64,000 nucleotides of DNA from Rhizobium oryziradicis (lineage in GTDB: Bacteria; Pseudomonadota; Alphaproteobacteria; Rhizobiales; Rhizobiaceae), in the NCBI RefSeq assembly GCF_001939045.1, contig NZ_MKIM01000024.1, forward strand, positions 82,933-146,932, in the 5' to 3' direction. The position numbers and the translations under genes were made by a program. Numbering within the stretch: the stretch's first letter is position 1; each line of letters begins with the position of its first letter. The notes beneath the pieces were generated by a model that was given only the letters and a program-made list of their open reading frames with translations, did no database searches and was not told the origin of the DNA. Of the stretch, positions 8,744 to 19,044 are shown one piece after another.

Positions 8744-9757
8744 ATGGGCAGTATTCAACTCAAGAACGTCTCGAAATCCTTTGCCGAGCACAAGGTTATT
8801 CCCGGCATTGATCTGGAGATCAACAACGGCGAATTCGTTGTGTTTGTTGGCCCGTCTGGCTGCGGCAAGTCCACCTTGCTTCGGCTGATTGCCGGACTGG
8901 AAGACACCTCCGGCGGCAAGATCTTCATTGATGGAGCTGATGCCACAGACCGCAAGCCGTCTGAACGCGGCCTTGCCATGGTGTTTCAATCCTATGCGCT
9001 GTATCCGCATATGAGCGTGCGCTCCAACATCGGCTTTCCGCTGAAAATGGCGGGCATGGACAAAGGCGAGATCGACAAGAAGGTGAGCGATGCCGCCCGC
9101 ATCCTCAACCTGACAGATTATCTCGATCGTAAACCCCGTCAGCTTTCCGGCGGCCAACGCCAACGCGTGGCCATTGGCCGGGCCATTGTGCGCTCGCCCT
9201 CATGCTTCTTGTTTGATGAGCCGCTGTCCAACCTTGATGCAGCACTGCGCGTCAACATGCGCCTTGAAATCACCGAGCTCCATCAAAAGCTGGGTGCGAC
9301 ATCGATTTACGTCACCCACGATCAGGTGGAAGCCATGACCATGGCGGACAAGATTGTGGTGCTGAACAAGGGCAATATCGAGCAGGTCGGCTCGCCGATG
9401 GAGCTGTATCATAAGCCCGCCAATCTGTTTGTGGCGGGCTTTATTGGCTCGCCGAAAATGAACCTGATGGCTGGGGCAACCGCCCAAAAATATGGGGCGG
9501 CCACCATTGGCATTCGACCAGAGCACGTCACCCTTTCCACCACCGAGGGTGCATGGAAGGGCAAGGTGACCATTGCCGAGCACCTTGGCTCCGACACCCA
9601 TTTGCATGTCGAGGTCGAGGGCGTTGGCACCATGACGGCCCGCGCTGACGGTGATTTCACCGCCCGTCATGGCGATACGGTGTTTCTGACCCCGGATGAG
9701 AGCCGAATGCACCGCTTTAACGACAAGGGCCTGAACGTGAAGGAGATGTCAGCATGA
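8744..9757 (+). CDS. smoK: Polyol ABC transporter ATP-binding protein
   Basis: A 337-residue ATPase of the MalK/UgpC type. Walker A is GPSGCGKST, the signature is [14 protein letters not shown], Walker B is [11 protein letters not shown], and the switch histidine lies in [10 protein letters not shown]. The last 100 residues form the TOBE domain ([13 protein letters not shown] and on). It powers import through SmoFG. The ATG at 8744 is used, after AAGGAAAACC; an in-frame ATG upstream lies inside smoG. Its stop overlaps the start of the next gene (ATGA). Confidence 0.92.
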   Translation: MGSIQLKNVSKSFAEHKVIPGIDLEINNGEFVVFVGPSGCGKSTLLRLIAGLEDTSGGKIFIDGADATDRKPSERGLAMVFQSYALYPHMSVRSNIGFPLKMAGMDKGEIDKKVSDAARILNLTDYLDRKPRQLSGGQRQRVAIGRAIVRSPSCFLFDEPLSNLDAALRVNMRLEITELHQKLGATSIYVTHDQVEAMTMADKIVVLNKGNIEQVGSPMELYHKPANLFVAGFIGSPKMNLMAGATAQKYGAATIGIRPEHVTLSTTEGAWKGKVTIAEHLGSDTHLHVEVEGVGTMTARADGDFTARHGDTVFLTPDESRMHRFNDKGLNVKEMSA

Positions 9758-10530
9758 CTGGCAGATTAGACGGAAAATCCGCCCTGATCACCGGCTCGGC
9801 CCGTGGCATTGGCCGAGCTTTTGCGGAGGCTTACGTGCGTGAAGGGGCGACGGTTGCCATTGCCGATATCAACATCGAGCGAGCTTCGGAGACCGCCAAC
9901 GCCATTGGCGAGCGGGCCTATGCCGTGCATCTGGATGTGACCGATCAGGCCTCGATTGAGGCCGCCATCAAGACCGTGGAAGACAAGACCGGCGGCTTGG
10001 ACATCCTCATCAACAACGCCGCCCTGTTTGATCTTGCCCCCATCGTCGAGATCACCCGCGAGAGCTATGACCGGCTGTTTTCCATCAATGTTGCGGGCTC
10101 GCTGTTTATGCTGCAAGCAGCGGCGAAATCGATGATTGCCCGCGGCAAGGGCGGCAAGATTATCAATATGGCAAGCCAGGCTGGGCGACGTGGCGAGGCG
10201 CTGGTTGCTGTCTATTGCGCCACCAAGGCAGCGATTATCTCAATCACCCAATCCGCCGGGCTGGACCTGATCAAGCATGGCATCAACGTTAACGCCATTG
10301 CGCCTGGCGTGGTCGATGGCGAGCATTGGGACGGTGTGGATGCGCTGTTTGCCAAACACGAGAACCTTGCCCCCGGCGAGAAGAAAAAACTGGTTGGCGA
10401 AGCGGTGCCGTTCGGGCGGATGGGCACCGCCAGAGACCTCACCGGCATGGCAATTTTTCTGGCCTCAAGTGACGCCGATTACGTGGTGGCCCAGACCTAT
10501 AACGTCGATGGCGGCAATTGGATGAGCTGA
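9754..10530 (+). CDS. smoS: Sorbitol (glucitol/galactitol) dehydrogenase, SDR family
   Basis: A 258-residue short-chain dehydrogenase. The NAD site is TGSARGIG (residues 13-20), the structural motif is NNAA (88-91), and the catalytic residues are Ser141, Tyr154 and Lys158 (YCATK). The acidic residue after strand 2 (IADIN) favours NAD over NADP. It closely matches the pattern of SmoS of Rhodobacter sphaeroides, which oxidises D-glucitol to D-fructose (and galactitol to tagatose). It starts within the smoK stop codon. Confidence 0.9.
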   Translation: MTGRLDGKSALITGSARGIGRAFAEAYVREGATVAIADINIERASETANAIGERAYAVHLDVTDQASIEAAIKTVEDKTGGLDILINNAALFDLAPIVEITRESYDRLFSINVAGSLFMLQAAAKSMIARGKGGKIINMASQAGRRGEALVAVYCATKAAIISITQSAGLDLIKHGINVNAIAPGVVDGEHWDGVDALFAKHENLAPGEKKKLVGEAVPFGRMGTARDLTGMAIFLASSDADYVVAQTYNVDGGNWMS

Positions 10531-10595
10531 GATGGCGGAAGCCAGAGGGGCCTTTCCCTCACCCATTTCCCGAAATTCATTCAGGACATAACCCA

Positions 10596-12083
10596 ATGAC
10601 CATAAAACTCTCCCTTTCCTCCCTGAAAGACGCAGCCTCAAAGGCCGCGATCCCCACCTACACCCGCGATGCACTCACCCCCGGCATCGTCCATTTCGGC
10701 GTTGGTAATTTCCATCGCGCCCATCAGGCGGTGTACCTGCATGAGCTATTCAACCTCGGCAAAGACCTCGACTTCGCCATTGTCGGTGCAGGTGTTTTGC
10801 CATCTGACGCCAAGATGAAGGAAAAGCTGGCGGCGCAAGACTATCTGACCACCGTGGTGGAGCAGGATGTGAGCAAAAGTGCTGCCACCGTCACCGGTCC
10901 GATGGTGGATATGATCGCGGCACCGGATTTTGATGGCATCATTGCCAAGCTGGCTGATCCCGCTATCCGCATCGTCTCCATGACCATCACCGAAGGCGGC
11001 TATTTTATCGATCCCGCCACCGGCCATTTCGACCCCAAGCACCCGGCCATTGTTGCGGACGCCGAAAACCCCACCCAGCCCAAAACCGTGTTCGGCCTGA
11101 TCATCGCAGGGCTTAAGGCGCGCCGTAACGCCAACATCCCGCCCTTCACCGTGATGTGTTGCGACAACATCCCCGGCAATGGCGAGGTCACGGAAGCCAC
11201 CATCATCGGCCTTGCCAAATTGTCTGACCCCGATTTTGCCGATTGGATTCACCACCACGTCGCCTTCCCCAACTCGATGGTGGATCGCATTACCCCTGCC
11301 ACCGGCCCGCGCGAGATTGACATCACCCGCGATACTTACGGCATCGATGATGCATGGCCGGTGTTTTGCGAAGAGTTCAAGCAATGGGTGCTGGAGGATA
11401 AATTCCCGCTCGGTCGTCCCGCCTTTGAAGAGGTTGGTGTCACCTTTGTGGAGGATGTCGCCCCTTATGAACTGATGAAACTGCGCATTCTCAATGGCGG
11501 CCATGCAGCCATTGCCTATCCGGCAGCGCTGATGGATATTCACTTCGTGCATGAAGCCATGGAAAATCCGCTGATCCGGGCGTTTCTGGCCAAGCTGACC
11601 CATGATGAAATTATCCCGGTTGTTCCGCCTGTTCCCAACACCAGCCTGCAGGATTATGCAACGCTGATCGAGAACCGCTTCTCCAACCCCAAAATCGGCG
11701 ACACCATTCTGCGCCTGGCTCAAGATGGCTCCAACCGTCAGCCCAAATTCATTTTGCCCTCCACGGCAGACCGTCTTGCCAAGGGGCTGGATGTAACCGG
11801 GTTGGCGCTGGTGTCTGCTCTGTGGTGCCATTATTTTGAGGGCACATCCGATAGCGGCAAGCCGATTGTGTTCAATGATGCCAGTAGCGAGCGTTTGCAA
11901 AAAACGGCCATTGCATCCCGGCAAGATCCACTGCTATTCCTGTCGCTGGACGATATTTTTGGCACTGTGGGGCAAAATGAGGTGTTTAGGCAGCGCTTTG
12001 CAAAAGCACTCTCACACCTTCGCACCCATGGCACAGCACAAACCCTGCAAAGCTACGTGGATGGCAGCTTGGCATCGGCTTAA
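10596..12083 (+). CDS. mtlK: Mannitol 2-dehydrogenase
   Basis: A 495-residue polyol-specific long-chain dehydrogenase that oxidises D-mannitol to D-fructose (family members also take D-arabinitol to D-xylulose). The N-terminal nucleotide domain reads IVHFGVGNFHRAHQAVYLH and IVGAGVLPSD. The C-terminal catalytic stretch is KLRILNGGHAAIAYPAALM, where the conserved Lys, Asn and His belong to the active site. The ATG at 10596 is used; an in-frame ATG at 10518 lies inside smoS. It is part of the smo operon. Confidence 0.92.
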   Translation: MTIKLSLSSLKDAASKAAIPTYTRDALTPGIVHFGVGNFHRAHQAVYLHELFNLGKDLDFAIVGAGVLPSDAKMKEKLAAQDYLTTVVEQDVSKSAATVTGPMVDMIAAPDFDGIIAKLADPAIRIVSMTITEGGYFIDPATGHFDPKHPAIVADAENPTQPKTVFGLIIAGLKARRNANIPPFTVMCCDNIPGNGEVTEATIIGLAKLSDPDFADWIHHHVAFPNSMVDRITPATGPREIDITRDTYGIDDAWPVFCEEFKQWVLEDKFPLGRPAFEEVGVTFVEDVAPYELMKLRILNGGHAAIAYPAALMDIHFVHEAMENPLIRAFLAKLTHDEIIPVVPPVPNTSLQDYATLIENRFSNPKIGDTILRLAQDGSNRQPKFILPSTADRLAKGLDVTGLALVSALWCHYFEGTSDSGKPIVFNDASSERLQKTAIASRQDPLLFLSLDDIFGTVGQNEVFRQRFAKALSHLRTHGTAQTLQSYVDGSLASA

Positions 12084-12091
12084 CTATCAAC

Positions 12092-12135
12092 GCATTTCCG
12101 GACGCAAAACCGGTTCCCACTTTTGCTGGAAATGC
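12092..12135. repeat. RIME-like palindromic repeat
   Basis: Inverted arms GCATTTCC and GGAAATGC enclose the core AAAACCGGTTCCCACTTTT. The same core in a different arm context occurs at 62374-62418. It sits between mtlK and the HAD gene, and its end overlaps an unused upstream in-frame ATG of the HAD gene. Confidence 0.75.
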
Positions 12136-12149
12136 TGCAAAGGAATGTG

Positions 12150-12827
12150 ATGATGCATGACCCGGCCACCAAGCTGGTGATTTTCGATTGTGACGGCGTG
12201 CTGGTCGATAGCGAGCCGATTTCGGTTGAGGTCATGGTGGCCGAGTTTGAAAAGGCAGGTGTGGCGATTGATGCAGATTATGTCTATCGCCATTTCCTGG
12301 GTCGCAGCATGGCAACGGTGGTCGAGGCTGCCCGCCAGGAATTTTCTTTCGCCATTGGCGAGACGTTTCTGAACGGCCTGCGCAGCCATCTCTATGAACG
12401 CTTCCGGCAGGATTTAAAGCCGATTGCGGGCCTGCACCAAGCCCTGGATGATCTGGAAAAAGCAGGCATCAACTGGTGTGTGGCCTCATCCAGCCAGCCA
12501 GATCGCATTGCCCTGTCTTTGGGCGTCACCGGATTGATTGATCGTTTTGCCCCGCATATTTTCAGCGCAACCATGGTCAAAAACGGCAAGCCCGCCCCCG
12601 ATCTGTTTCTCTACGCCTCTGAGAAAATGTCCACCCCCGCCCACCATTGCGTGGTGGTGGAAGACAGCCCCGCAGGTCTTGCCGCCGCCCGCGCCGCAAA
12701 CATGACCGCCCTTGCCTTCACCGGTGGCGGCCATGCCCATGGCGCGGTTTATGAAAGCAGAATTGCCGCTCAGAACCCCCACGCCCGGTTTGACGCCATG
12801 GCGGAATTGATACACCTTGTGACGTGA
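12150..12827 (+). CDS. HAD-superfamily phosphatase (PGM/phosphatase group)
   Basis: A 225-residue haloacid-dehalogenase-like hydrolase. Motif I is VIFDCDGVLVDSE, motif II is CVASSS, the motif III lysine is in VKNGKPAPDLF, and motif IV is VVVEDSPAGLAAA. A helical cap lies between motifs I and II. It probably dephosphorylates a sugar phosphate, consistent with its place between mtlK and the FGGY kinase, or acts as a housekeeping detoxifier of a phosphorylated polyol. ATG at 12150 is chosen, after AAAGGA; the next codon is also ATG. Confidence 0.85.
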   Translation: MMHDPATKLVIFDCDGVLVDSEPISVEVMVAEFEKAGVAIDADYVYRHFLGRSMATVVEAARQEFSFAIGETFLNGLRSHLYERFRQDLKPIAGLHQALDDLEKAGINWCVASSSQPDRIALSLGVTGLIDRFAPHIFSATMVKNGKPAPDLFLYASEKMSTPAHHCVVVEDSPAGLAAARAANMTALAFTGGGHAHGAVYESRIAAQNPHARFDAMAELIHLVT

Positions 12828-12882
12828 GCATGAGGATAAGCGCAGGACTCACACACAAGACTTGGGGCGGGCATACAAAAGC

Positions 12883-14460
12883 ATGAGAGATCACGTCATT
12901 TCGGTGGATGTTGGCACCGGCAGTGCCCGCGCTGGCGTTGTCTCCAGCACGGGGCGCTTGCTGGCGCGCTGCGAACACCCCATTACCTTGTCGCGGCCCA
13001 GTGATGAGCAGGGCGAACATAGCTCGGAAGAAATCTGGAATGCCTGCTGCATTGCCGTGAAAGCCGCCCTGCGTCAGGCTGCCATTGCCCCCTCCTCGAT
13101 TGCCGCCATTGGCTTTGATGCCACCTGCTCGCTGGTGTTGCGCGACACAGAGGGTGAGCCGCTCTGCCTTCGTGAGCAAGACGGCCAGCGCTTTGATACC
13201 ATCGCCTGGCTGGATCACCGTGCAACCGCTGAAGCGGCCGAATGCTCGGAGCTTGACCATCCCGTACTCATCCACCATGGCCGAGCCATGTCGCCAGAGG
13301 CGGAAATTCCCAAGCTTATGTGGCTCAAAGGTCATCGGCCAGACCTCTGGGCCAGACTTGGCTATGCTTTTGATCTGGCTGACTTTCTCACCTGGAGAGC
13401 CACCGGCAACACCGCCCGCTCGCTCTGCACCCTCACCTCCAAATGGAGCTTCTTTGGCCACACAAAGCCCGGATGGCAAAAGGATTTCCTGGCCGACGTC
13501 GGCCTCGATGATCTGATTTTTCGCGCCCGTCTTCCCGATGAGGCGGTCAGCGTTGGACATAGCATTGGCCCGCTGTCACAGGAGGGCGCCAACGCTTTGG
13601 GGCTGGAGGCGGGCATTGCGGTGGCGGCTGGCATGGTGGATGCTTATGCGGGCGCGCTTGGGGTTTTGGGGGCTGCCGATCTCACCCATCCCGATAGCCA
13701 GCCGATTGCGCTGATTGGCGGCACATCAAGCTGCCTGATTGCCCTCAATAAAAAGCCGTACCACGGCTATAGCATCTGGGGGCCTTATTTCGAGGCCATT
13801 TTACCCGATATGTGGCTGATCGAGGCGGGCCAATCCGCCACCGGTGCTTTGCTCAACCATCTGCTGCGCACCCATGCGCACGGTGGCGAACCGAGCATCG
13901 ACAACCATCGCCGGGTCATTCAGCGCATTTTGGAATTGCGCGCCCAGGAAGGCGCTTCTTTTGGCAATAAAATCAATATTCTGCCCGATTTTCACGGCAA
14001 TCGCTCGCCCTTTGCCGATCCAGGCCTGACCGGTACCATCAGCGGGCTAACGCTGGATGCCAGTTTCGATGGTTTATGCCGTATCTATTGGCGCGCCTGC
14101 GTCAGTATTGCGCTTGGCCTACGCCAGATTCTGGAAGGTTTGATTGTCGATCAGCGCGGCCCTACGCGGCTGCATCTCACCGGAGGCCATGTTAAAAATC
14201 CGCTGTTGGTGGAGCTCTATCGCGATGCCACCGGCTGCGAACTGGTGGTGGCCGATGAGACCGACGCCGTGCTGGTGGGCACCGCCATCAATGCTGCAAC
14301 CGCAGCCGGGCTTTACCCGAGCCTTGTGGCGGCAGGCACCGCAATGGCAGCAAAGGGCCGGGTAATTGCGCCCGGCGCAAACTCAGGTAACAGTTTTGAG
14401 CGCGATTACCGCCGTTTTCTCGCCATGCAGCGCCACCGGGCGGAATTGAACAGCCTTTAG
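12883..14460 (+). CDS. FGGY-family carbohydrate kinase (ribulokinase-like)
   Basis: A 525-residue sugar kinase. The N-terminal phosphate site is ISVDVGTGSARAGVV, and the second domain carries the ATP-site stretches IGGTSSCLIAL and LHLTGGHVKNPL. The long form and the IGFDATCSLVL and DFHGNRSPFADP stretches match the pentulose-kinase subgroup (ribulokinase-like). The last gene of the polyol operon, it would phosphorylate the ketose made by the dehydrogenases: D-ribulose or D-xylulose from pentitols is likelier than fructose, because FGGY kinases of this subgroup act on pentuloses. ATG at 12883 preferred over an upstream TTG. Confidence 0.82.
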   Translation: MRDHVISVDVGTGSARAGVVSSTGRLLARCEHPITLSRPSDEQGEHSSEEIWNACCIAVKAALRQAAIAPSSIAAIGFDATCSLVLRDTEGEPLCLREQDGQRFDTIAWLDHRATAEAAECSELDHPVLIHHGRAMSPEAEIPKLMWLKGHRPDLWARLGYAFDLADFLTWRATGNTARSLCTLTSKWSFFGHTKPGWQKDFLADVGLDDLIFRARLPDEAVSVGHSIGPLSQEGANALGLEAGIAVAAGMVDAYAGALGVLGAADLTHPDSQPIALIGGTSSCLIALNKKPYHGYSIWGPYFEAILPDMWLIEAGQSATGALLNHLLRTHAHGGEPSIDNHRRVIQRILELRAQEGASFGNKINILPDFHGNRSPFADPGLTGTISGLTLDASFDGLCRIYWRACVSIALGLRQILEGLIVDQRGPTRLHLTGGHVKNPLLVELYRDATGCELVVADETDAVLVGTAINAATAAGLYPSLVAAGTAMAAKGRVIAPGANSGNSFERDYRRFLAMQRHRAELNSL

Positions 14461-14517
14461 TCTGTCAGGTTGAGATTGAACCAGACGCCGTCTAAACGCC
14501 TTTGTTTTCGCTTGTCT

Positions 14518-14556
14518 TTGTGGCAAACTGGGTTCCACTTTTCCCTGACAAACTCT
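14518..14556. repeat. Intergenic repeat fragment
   Basis: GGTTCCACTTTTCCCTGACA and the following AAACTCT match the reverse complement of bases 19-45 of the window, and the second half matches 53296-53312. It lies between the ends of the convergent FGGY kinase and chemoreceptor genes. Confidence 0.6.
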
Positions 14557-14573
14557 GGTGACTATAAAATACC

Positions 14574-16772
14574 TTACGCCGCAGAGAGCCTTCTCGCATC
14601 ACCCCTCAAAGAAGCATCGCGACGATCAAGCTGGAAGCCGGAAATCATCTGTTGCAGGCTGGTGCTTTCGCGGGCAAGGCCCACGCCCGCTGCCGTCATT
14701 TCCTCTACCATGGCCGCATTTTGCTGGGTGGTCTGGTCCATTGTGTTGATCGAGGCGTTGATATGCGACAGGCCGTGCGATTGTTCTGAGGCGGCAGATG
14801 TGATTGCATCCATATGCTGGGCAAAGGCCTGCACCAGCTCACCAATGTCTTTCAATCCATGGCCGGTTTCGCCAACCAGCTTGACGCCATCCTTGACCGC
14901 GACTGTCGAATTCTGGATCAGGGCGTTGATCTCTTTGGCCGCCTTGGCCGAGCGCTGCGCCAACTCGCGGACTTCCTGCGCCACAACCGCAAAGCCCTTT
15001 CCTGCCTCCCCGGCCCGTGCTGCCTCGACGCCTGCGTTCAGGGCCAGAAGATTGGTCTGGAAGGCAATTTCATCAATCACCACAATGATATTGCTGATCT
15101 GGCTGGCGGATTGCTCAATGCGCTCCATGGCCGAAATGGCATCATCGACAACAACGCCGGATTTTTCAGCCCGAAGGCTGGCGGTACGAGCGATTTGGCG
15201 TGCTTCTTCCGTGCGCTTGGATGTGGAGACAACATTGGTGGTGATTTGATCAAGTGCCGCCGCCGTTTCTTCCAGCGATGCTGCCTGCCGTTCCGTGCGC
15301 CGCGACAGATCATCCGAGGCTGACGAAATTTCCTGTGCGCCGCCATCCACCGCCGAGACAGACTGCCCAACCTGCTGCAAGGTTTCCCGCAGCGTCCTGA
15401 CCGAGTGGTTGAAATCATGCCTCAACTGTTCAAAGCGCGGAGCCAAAGGCTGTTCGATCTCGCAGGTCATGTTGCCGGTTGACAGGCTTTGAAGCGCCGT
15501 GGCCAGAGTGCCTGTGGCCTGAAGCAACAGACGCTCGGCCTCTTCTTCTGCGCGACGCTGTATTTCGGCGCGTTCGCTTTCACTGCGCTGGCGCGCTTGC
15601 TCGGCCTCGGCTTCCAATTCGCTATTGCGGATGGCTGCCTTGCGAAACACATCAACCGCGCGCTGCATATCGCCGATCTCATCCTTGCGCTCTGATGCAA
15701 CCGCTATGGCCGTATCGCCGCCGGCCAGCCGCTGCATGGCGGCCGTCAAGGCCTTGAGCGGGCGCACAACCGTGCCGGCCATGTAAAGGCACAGAGAAAC
15801 AATCATCAATCCCACCACCACAAAGGAGGTGCAAAGCCAGATCAGGGTTGTTTCCGCATATGCAGCTTTTGTTGTGGCAATGGTGGAAATCTGCGTCAGG
15901 ATATGCCCCTCAGCCTCCTTCATGGCGTTGATGCGCGCCGTTGTTGCCGCAAACCAGCTTTTGGCATCCAGCGCAGACAGATCGGCGGAGGCTCCACCGG
16001 CCAAAATACGCCCGCGCATATCCATGACATCGCGTGATACGGCGGCAAGCTTTGCGCCAATCGCTTTCGCATCCTCCGGTGCCTCCAAGGCAAGAAATGC
16101 CTTGAGCGACGCCTCTTGCGCCCCTGCCATCTCCAGAAAACTCATGAAGCGCTCCGGCACCATTTTTCCGCCCGCAATAAAGCCATTGCCCATGCCGCGT
16201 TCCTGGCCCGCCGATTCCTTGGCACGAAACAGCAATTCCACCCCAGTGATACGACGAAGAAGGCCTGCATCGACGCCCTCAAAGGGCAGATCTCTGGCAA
16301 GATCAAGGATTTGTGCGATGGAGGATGTGTAAAAGCCAAAGGCATCGGCCCCCGAAACACTCAAGCTATCAACAGACTGGCGGACGCTTTGCAGTGTGCC
16401 GAGTTTTTCGAGCAAGGCAGAAAAGCGGGCGGTGGTGTCTTGATCTTTCAGAGCGTTCATGGTTGGCGCGAGTGATTTCAGCGCATCCGCGGCACGATCG
16501 GCTGCCGGGCGGGCTTTTTGCAATTCAGGCCCGTTCATCTTGCCCTTGGAGCCCATAAAGCCTGCGGTCAAACCGCGCTCAACCTGAAGAACGTGTGCCG
16601 CATCACTCAAGCTTTTCAAAGCATCGGCCTCGGCGACCACCTGCGTCATTTGCGCATCTATTCTCACCACATCAATTACTTTTTCAAAAGCCATAAATGT
16701 GACCGCCAGCAGAGGGAGTGCAAGCGCGATCAAAATTCTCTTACTAATGGCGATATTCACCAGCCAATGCAT
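14574..16772 (-). CDS. Methyl-accepting chemotaxis protein with NIT sensor domain
   Basis: A 732-residue transmembrane chemoreceptor. Residues about 14-34 ([16 protein letters not shown]) and about 310-337 ([20 protein letters not shown] region) are the two membrane helices. The periplasmic part between them has the features of a NIT (nitrate/nitrite-sensing) domain, notably the repeated [12 protein letters not shown] and [12 protein letters not shown] signatures. HAMP segments follow ([20 protein letters not shown], and a second around [14 protein letters not shown]). The signalling tip is canonical: [20 protein letters not shown]. The C-terminus, DARRLSAA, lacks a CheR-tethering peptide. 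The ligand is unknown; nitrate or nitrite is a domain-based guess. Confidence 0.9.
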   Translation of the reverse strand: MHWLVNIAISKRILIALALPLLAVTFMAFEKVIDVVRIDAQMTQVVAEADALKSLSDAAHVLQVERGLTAGFMGSKGKMNGPELQKARPAADRAADALKSLAPTMNALKDQDTTARFSALLEKLGTLQSVRQSVDSLSVSGADAFGFYTSSIAQILDLARDLPFEGVDAGLLRRITGVELLFRAKESAGQERGMGNGFIAGGKMVPERFMSFLEMAGAQEASLKAFLALEAPEDAKAIGAKLAAVSRDVMDMRGRILAGGASADLSALDAKSWFAATTARINAMKEAEGHILTQISTIATTKAAYAETTLIWLCTSFVVVGLMIVSLCLYMAGTVVRPLKALTAAMQRLAGGDTAIAVASERKDEIGDMQRAVDVFRKAAIRNSELEAEAEQARQRSESERAEIQRRAEEEAERLLLQATGTLATALQSLSTGNMTCEIEQPLAPRFEQLRHDFNHSVRTLRETLQQVGQSVSAVDGGAQEISSASDDLSRRTERQAASLEETAAALDQITTNVVSTSKRTEEARQIARTASLRAEKSGVVVDDAISAMERIEQSASQISNIIVVIDEIAFQTNLLALNAGVEAARAGEAGKGFAVVAQEVRELAQRSAKAAKEINALIQNSTVAVKDGVKLVGETGHGLKDIGELVQAFAQHMDAITSAASEQSHGLSHINASINTMDQTTQQNAAMVEEMTAAGVGLARESTSLQQMISGFQLDRRDASLRGDARRLSAA

Positions 16773-17043
16773 GTTTCATCCTCACAAATCTAGCCAGAAG
16801 TACAGCCTATGCGAGAGCGATTTAATATTTACCTAATCTAATGTAAATTTTATGCTTCGAAAGGCGCTCAAAAATGCCGGCACGTCAGGCCTGAAGCGCA
16901 CCGGCCTTGCATCAGCGCCCAATCCTTTCTATATCCATCCCTAACAGACCGGATGAGACAAGGTGCCATGCCTCGATCATGCATTGGCCCTCACGATGAA
17001 CATCATCGCGGTCTTCTCGCACGTTTTAAGAGATGTAAGCCCC
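16773..17043. other. Divergent promoter region, chemoreceptor / mnmA
   Basis: About 270 bases between a minus-strand chemoreceptor and plus-strand mnmA. The first 80 bases are AT-rich, fitting the chemoreceptor promoter. In-frame ATG codons at 16963 and 16996 could extend MnmA, but the extension does not look like the family. No other gene seen. Confidence 0.5.
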
Positions 17044-18240
17044 GTGAACACGCTGGATTTTGACAAGAGACCGGAAGATACACGCATTGTCGTTGCCATG
17101 TCAGGCGGCGTCGATAGCTCCGTTGTGGCCGGGATTTTGAAACGCGAAGGCTATGATGTGCTGGGCATTACGCTTCAGCTTTACGATCATGGAGCCGCCG
17201 TTCATCGCGCAGGCTCCTGCTGTGCGGGCCAGGACATTGATGATGCACGGCGCGTGTGCGAAACGCTGGGCATTCCCCATTATGTGCTGGATTATGAGCA
17301 GCGGTTTCGCGATACCGTGATCAACCCGTTCATGGAAAGCTATATTGCCGGTGAAACGCCCATTCCCTGCGTGGCCTGCAATCAGACTGTGAAGTTTGCC
17401 GATCTGCTGGCGACGGCCAAGGAATTGGGAGCCGATGCGCTGGCCACCGGCCATTATATCCGTTCCAAAGCCATGCCTTTGCCCAATGATCCCGGCCATC
17501 GCGCCCTGTTTCGCCCAATTGATAGTGAGCGCGATCAGAGCTATTTTCTGTTTGCGACAACCCAGGAACAGATCGATTACCTGCGCTTTCCTCTCGGCGG
17601 TCTTTCCAAGGCTGAAACCCGCGAATTGGCCAAGGACATGGGTCTGGTGGTGGCGCAAAAGGCCGATAGTCAGGACATCTGTTTTGTACCGCAGGGCAAA
17701 TATGCCGACATCATCACCAAGCTGAAGCCAAATTCAGCTTTGGCGGGCGATATTGTCCATCTCGACGGTCGGGTTTTGGGTCAGCATGATGGTATTTTGC
17801 ATTACACCATCGGCCAGCGCAAAGGCTTGGGCGTTGCCACTGGCGATCCGCTCTATGTGGTCTATCTCGATGCCCGCTCGCGCCGTGTGATCGTTGGGCC
17901 AAAGGAAGCGCTGGAAACCCGCCGCGTTTACCTGCGAGACATCAATTGGCTGGGCGATTATTCAATTACCGAAGAGGCCGCAGGCGGCCTTGCCTGTTTT
18001 GCCAAAGTGCGCTCCACCCGCCCTCCTACGCCCGCTACGCTTTATGCCGACGACAGCGGTATTTATGTGGATCTTGAAGATGGAGAAGCGGGCGTGGCAC
18101 CGGGGCAGGCCTGCGTGCTTTATTCCGCACCGGGCGCTGATGCCCGCGTCTATGGCGGTGGCTTTATTGAACGATCAGAGCGCAGCGCTGATGCCCAGAT
18201 CGCCCTGACCGCCTTGCTGCAAAGCACAGTCGCCGCGTGA
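17044..18240 (+). CDS. mnmA: tRNA-specific 2-thiouridylase MnmA
   Basis: A 398-residue enzyme that puts sulfur on U34 of tRNA-Lys, -Glu and -Gln. The PP-loop ATP site is [15 protein letters not shown]. The catalytic cysteines are in [11 protein letters not shown] and in [13 protein letters not shown], and the GHY motif is in [10 protein letters not shown]. The C-terminal part contains the [10 protein letters not shown] and [11 protein letters not shown] segments. The GTG at 17044 ([14 protein letters not shown]) is taken as start because alphaproteobacterial homologues begin there. A perfect 8-base hairpin (GTCGCCGC / GCGGCGAC, 18229-18248) holds the stop codon in its 4-base loop. Confidence 0.93.
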   Translation: MNTLDFDKRPEDTRIVVAMSGGVDSSVVAGILKREGYDVLGITLQLYDHGAAVHRAGSCCAGQDIDDARRVCETLGIPHYVLDYEQRFRDTVINPFMESYIAGETPIPCVACNQTVKFADLLATAKELGADALATGHYIRSKAMPLPNDPGHRALFRPIDSERDQSYFLFATTQEQIDYLRFPLGGLSKAETRELAKDMGLVVAQKADSQDICFVPQGKYADIITKLKPNSALAGDIVHLDGRVLGQHDGILHYTIGQRKGLGVATGDPLYVVYLDARSRRVIVGPKEALETRRVYLRDINWLGDYSITEEAAGGLACFAKVRSTRPPTPATLYADDSGIYVDLEDGEAGVAPGQACVLYSAPGADARVYGGGFIERSERSADAQIALTALLQSTVAA

Positions 18241-18270
18241 GCGGCGACCAACTGCCAGCGCGACACAATT

Positions 18271-18296
18271 TGATCTGCCATTTTGATCTGCCATTT
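18271..18296. repeat. 13-base tandem duplication
   Basis: TGATCTGCCATTT occurs twice in a row just after mnmA. It is a simple local duplication in non-coding sequence. Confidence 0.8.
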
Positions 18297-18529
18297 TGCC
18301 GTGCGGCACCTCTGTCTATCGCTTTTCAAACTGGGAAATCGGCAAGAAACAAGCGCGTTGTGCACCCTGATCGAACAAATCCAATTTCGAGCTAACTCTT
18401 TGTTTTTATGAAGCCTGTTACAAATTTTTCATTTTTCCTTTTTGAGCGCTTGACTTTGCCGTGATGCTCGAACTATAAGCCGCCCATCGCTTACAGCGGC
18501 TTTGTTTTCAAAGCTCTATCGCGATGTGT

Positions 18530-18606
18530 GGCGGGGTAGCTCAGGTGGTTAGAGCGTGGGATTCATAACCCCAAGGTCGGCGGTTCAAGTCCGCCCCCCG
18601 CTACCA
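18530..18606 (+). tRNA. tRNA-Met (CAU), elongator type
   Basis: 77 bases. The acceptor stem GGCGGGG pairs with CCCCGCT, with a G-U at the first position. The D arm is GCTC/GAGC, the anticodon loop is TTCATAA with anticodon CAT, and the T arm GGCGG-TTCAAGT-CCGCC is perfect; CCA is encoded. The closing pair of the anticodon stem is A-C. The G1-U72 pair and lack of the three G-C pairs of initiators point to elongator Met; tRNA-Ile2 (CAU with lysidine) is the alternative. Confidence 0.93.
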
Positions 18607-19044
18607 TTTCCCAAAAATCAATCGTATTGAGATAAGTGTGGCGATTGTCGCACGATATTCTATACAGAGCGCAGCTGTTTTCGCAAACGGTACACTGTTA
18701 TCCAACATCTCTTCATCCGGTCATTTGATTATCCAAGCTGGCTGAAGCCTGGTCTCCGAATGCTGCTCAGACACGCAATAAGAGAAGTCGCTGATTTTTC
18801 TCCATAAAAGTGGTATTTTGTATCAAAAATATTCGAAATTCCCCCTCAAAATGACGGGTAACGACGAGATTATTTAGAATTTTTCAATATATATTTTCTA
18901 AATTATTGAGTGTTCAGCTTCGTACTCTGCCGGAACTTCGGATAGCTTATGCCTTCAACCAAAGTGAACGTACGTGCACGCCTGACATGATTTGAGGCAA
19001 AGTTTAGCCTCGGTTTATAACTCGTCGCTAGGAGGCGATAATAT
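18607..19044. other. Intergenic region before chemoreceptor 2
   Basis: About 440 bases, with a distinctly AT-rich middle (18800-18905). An AGGAGG ribosome site lies just before the ATG at 19045. No gene, repeat or recognisable operator was seen. Confidence 0.5.
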
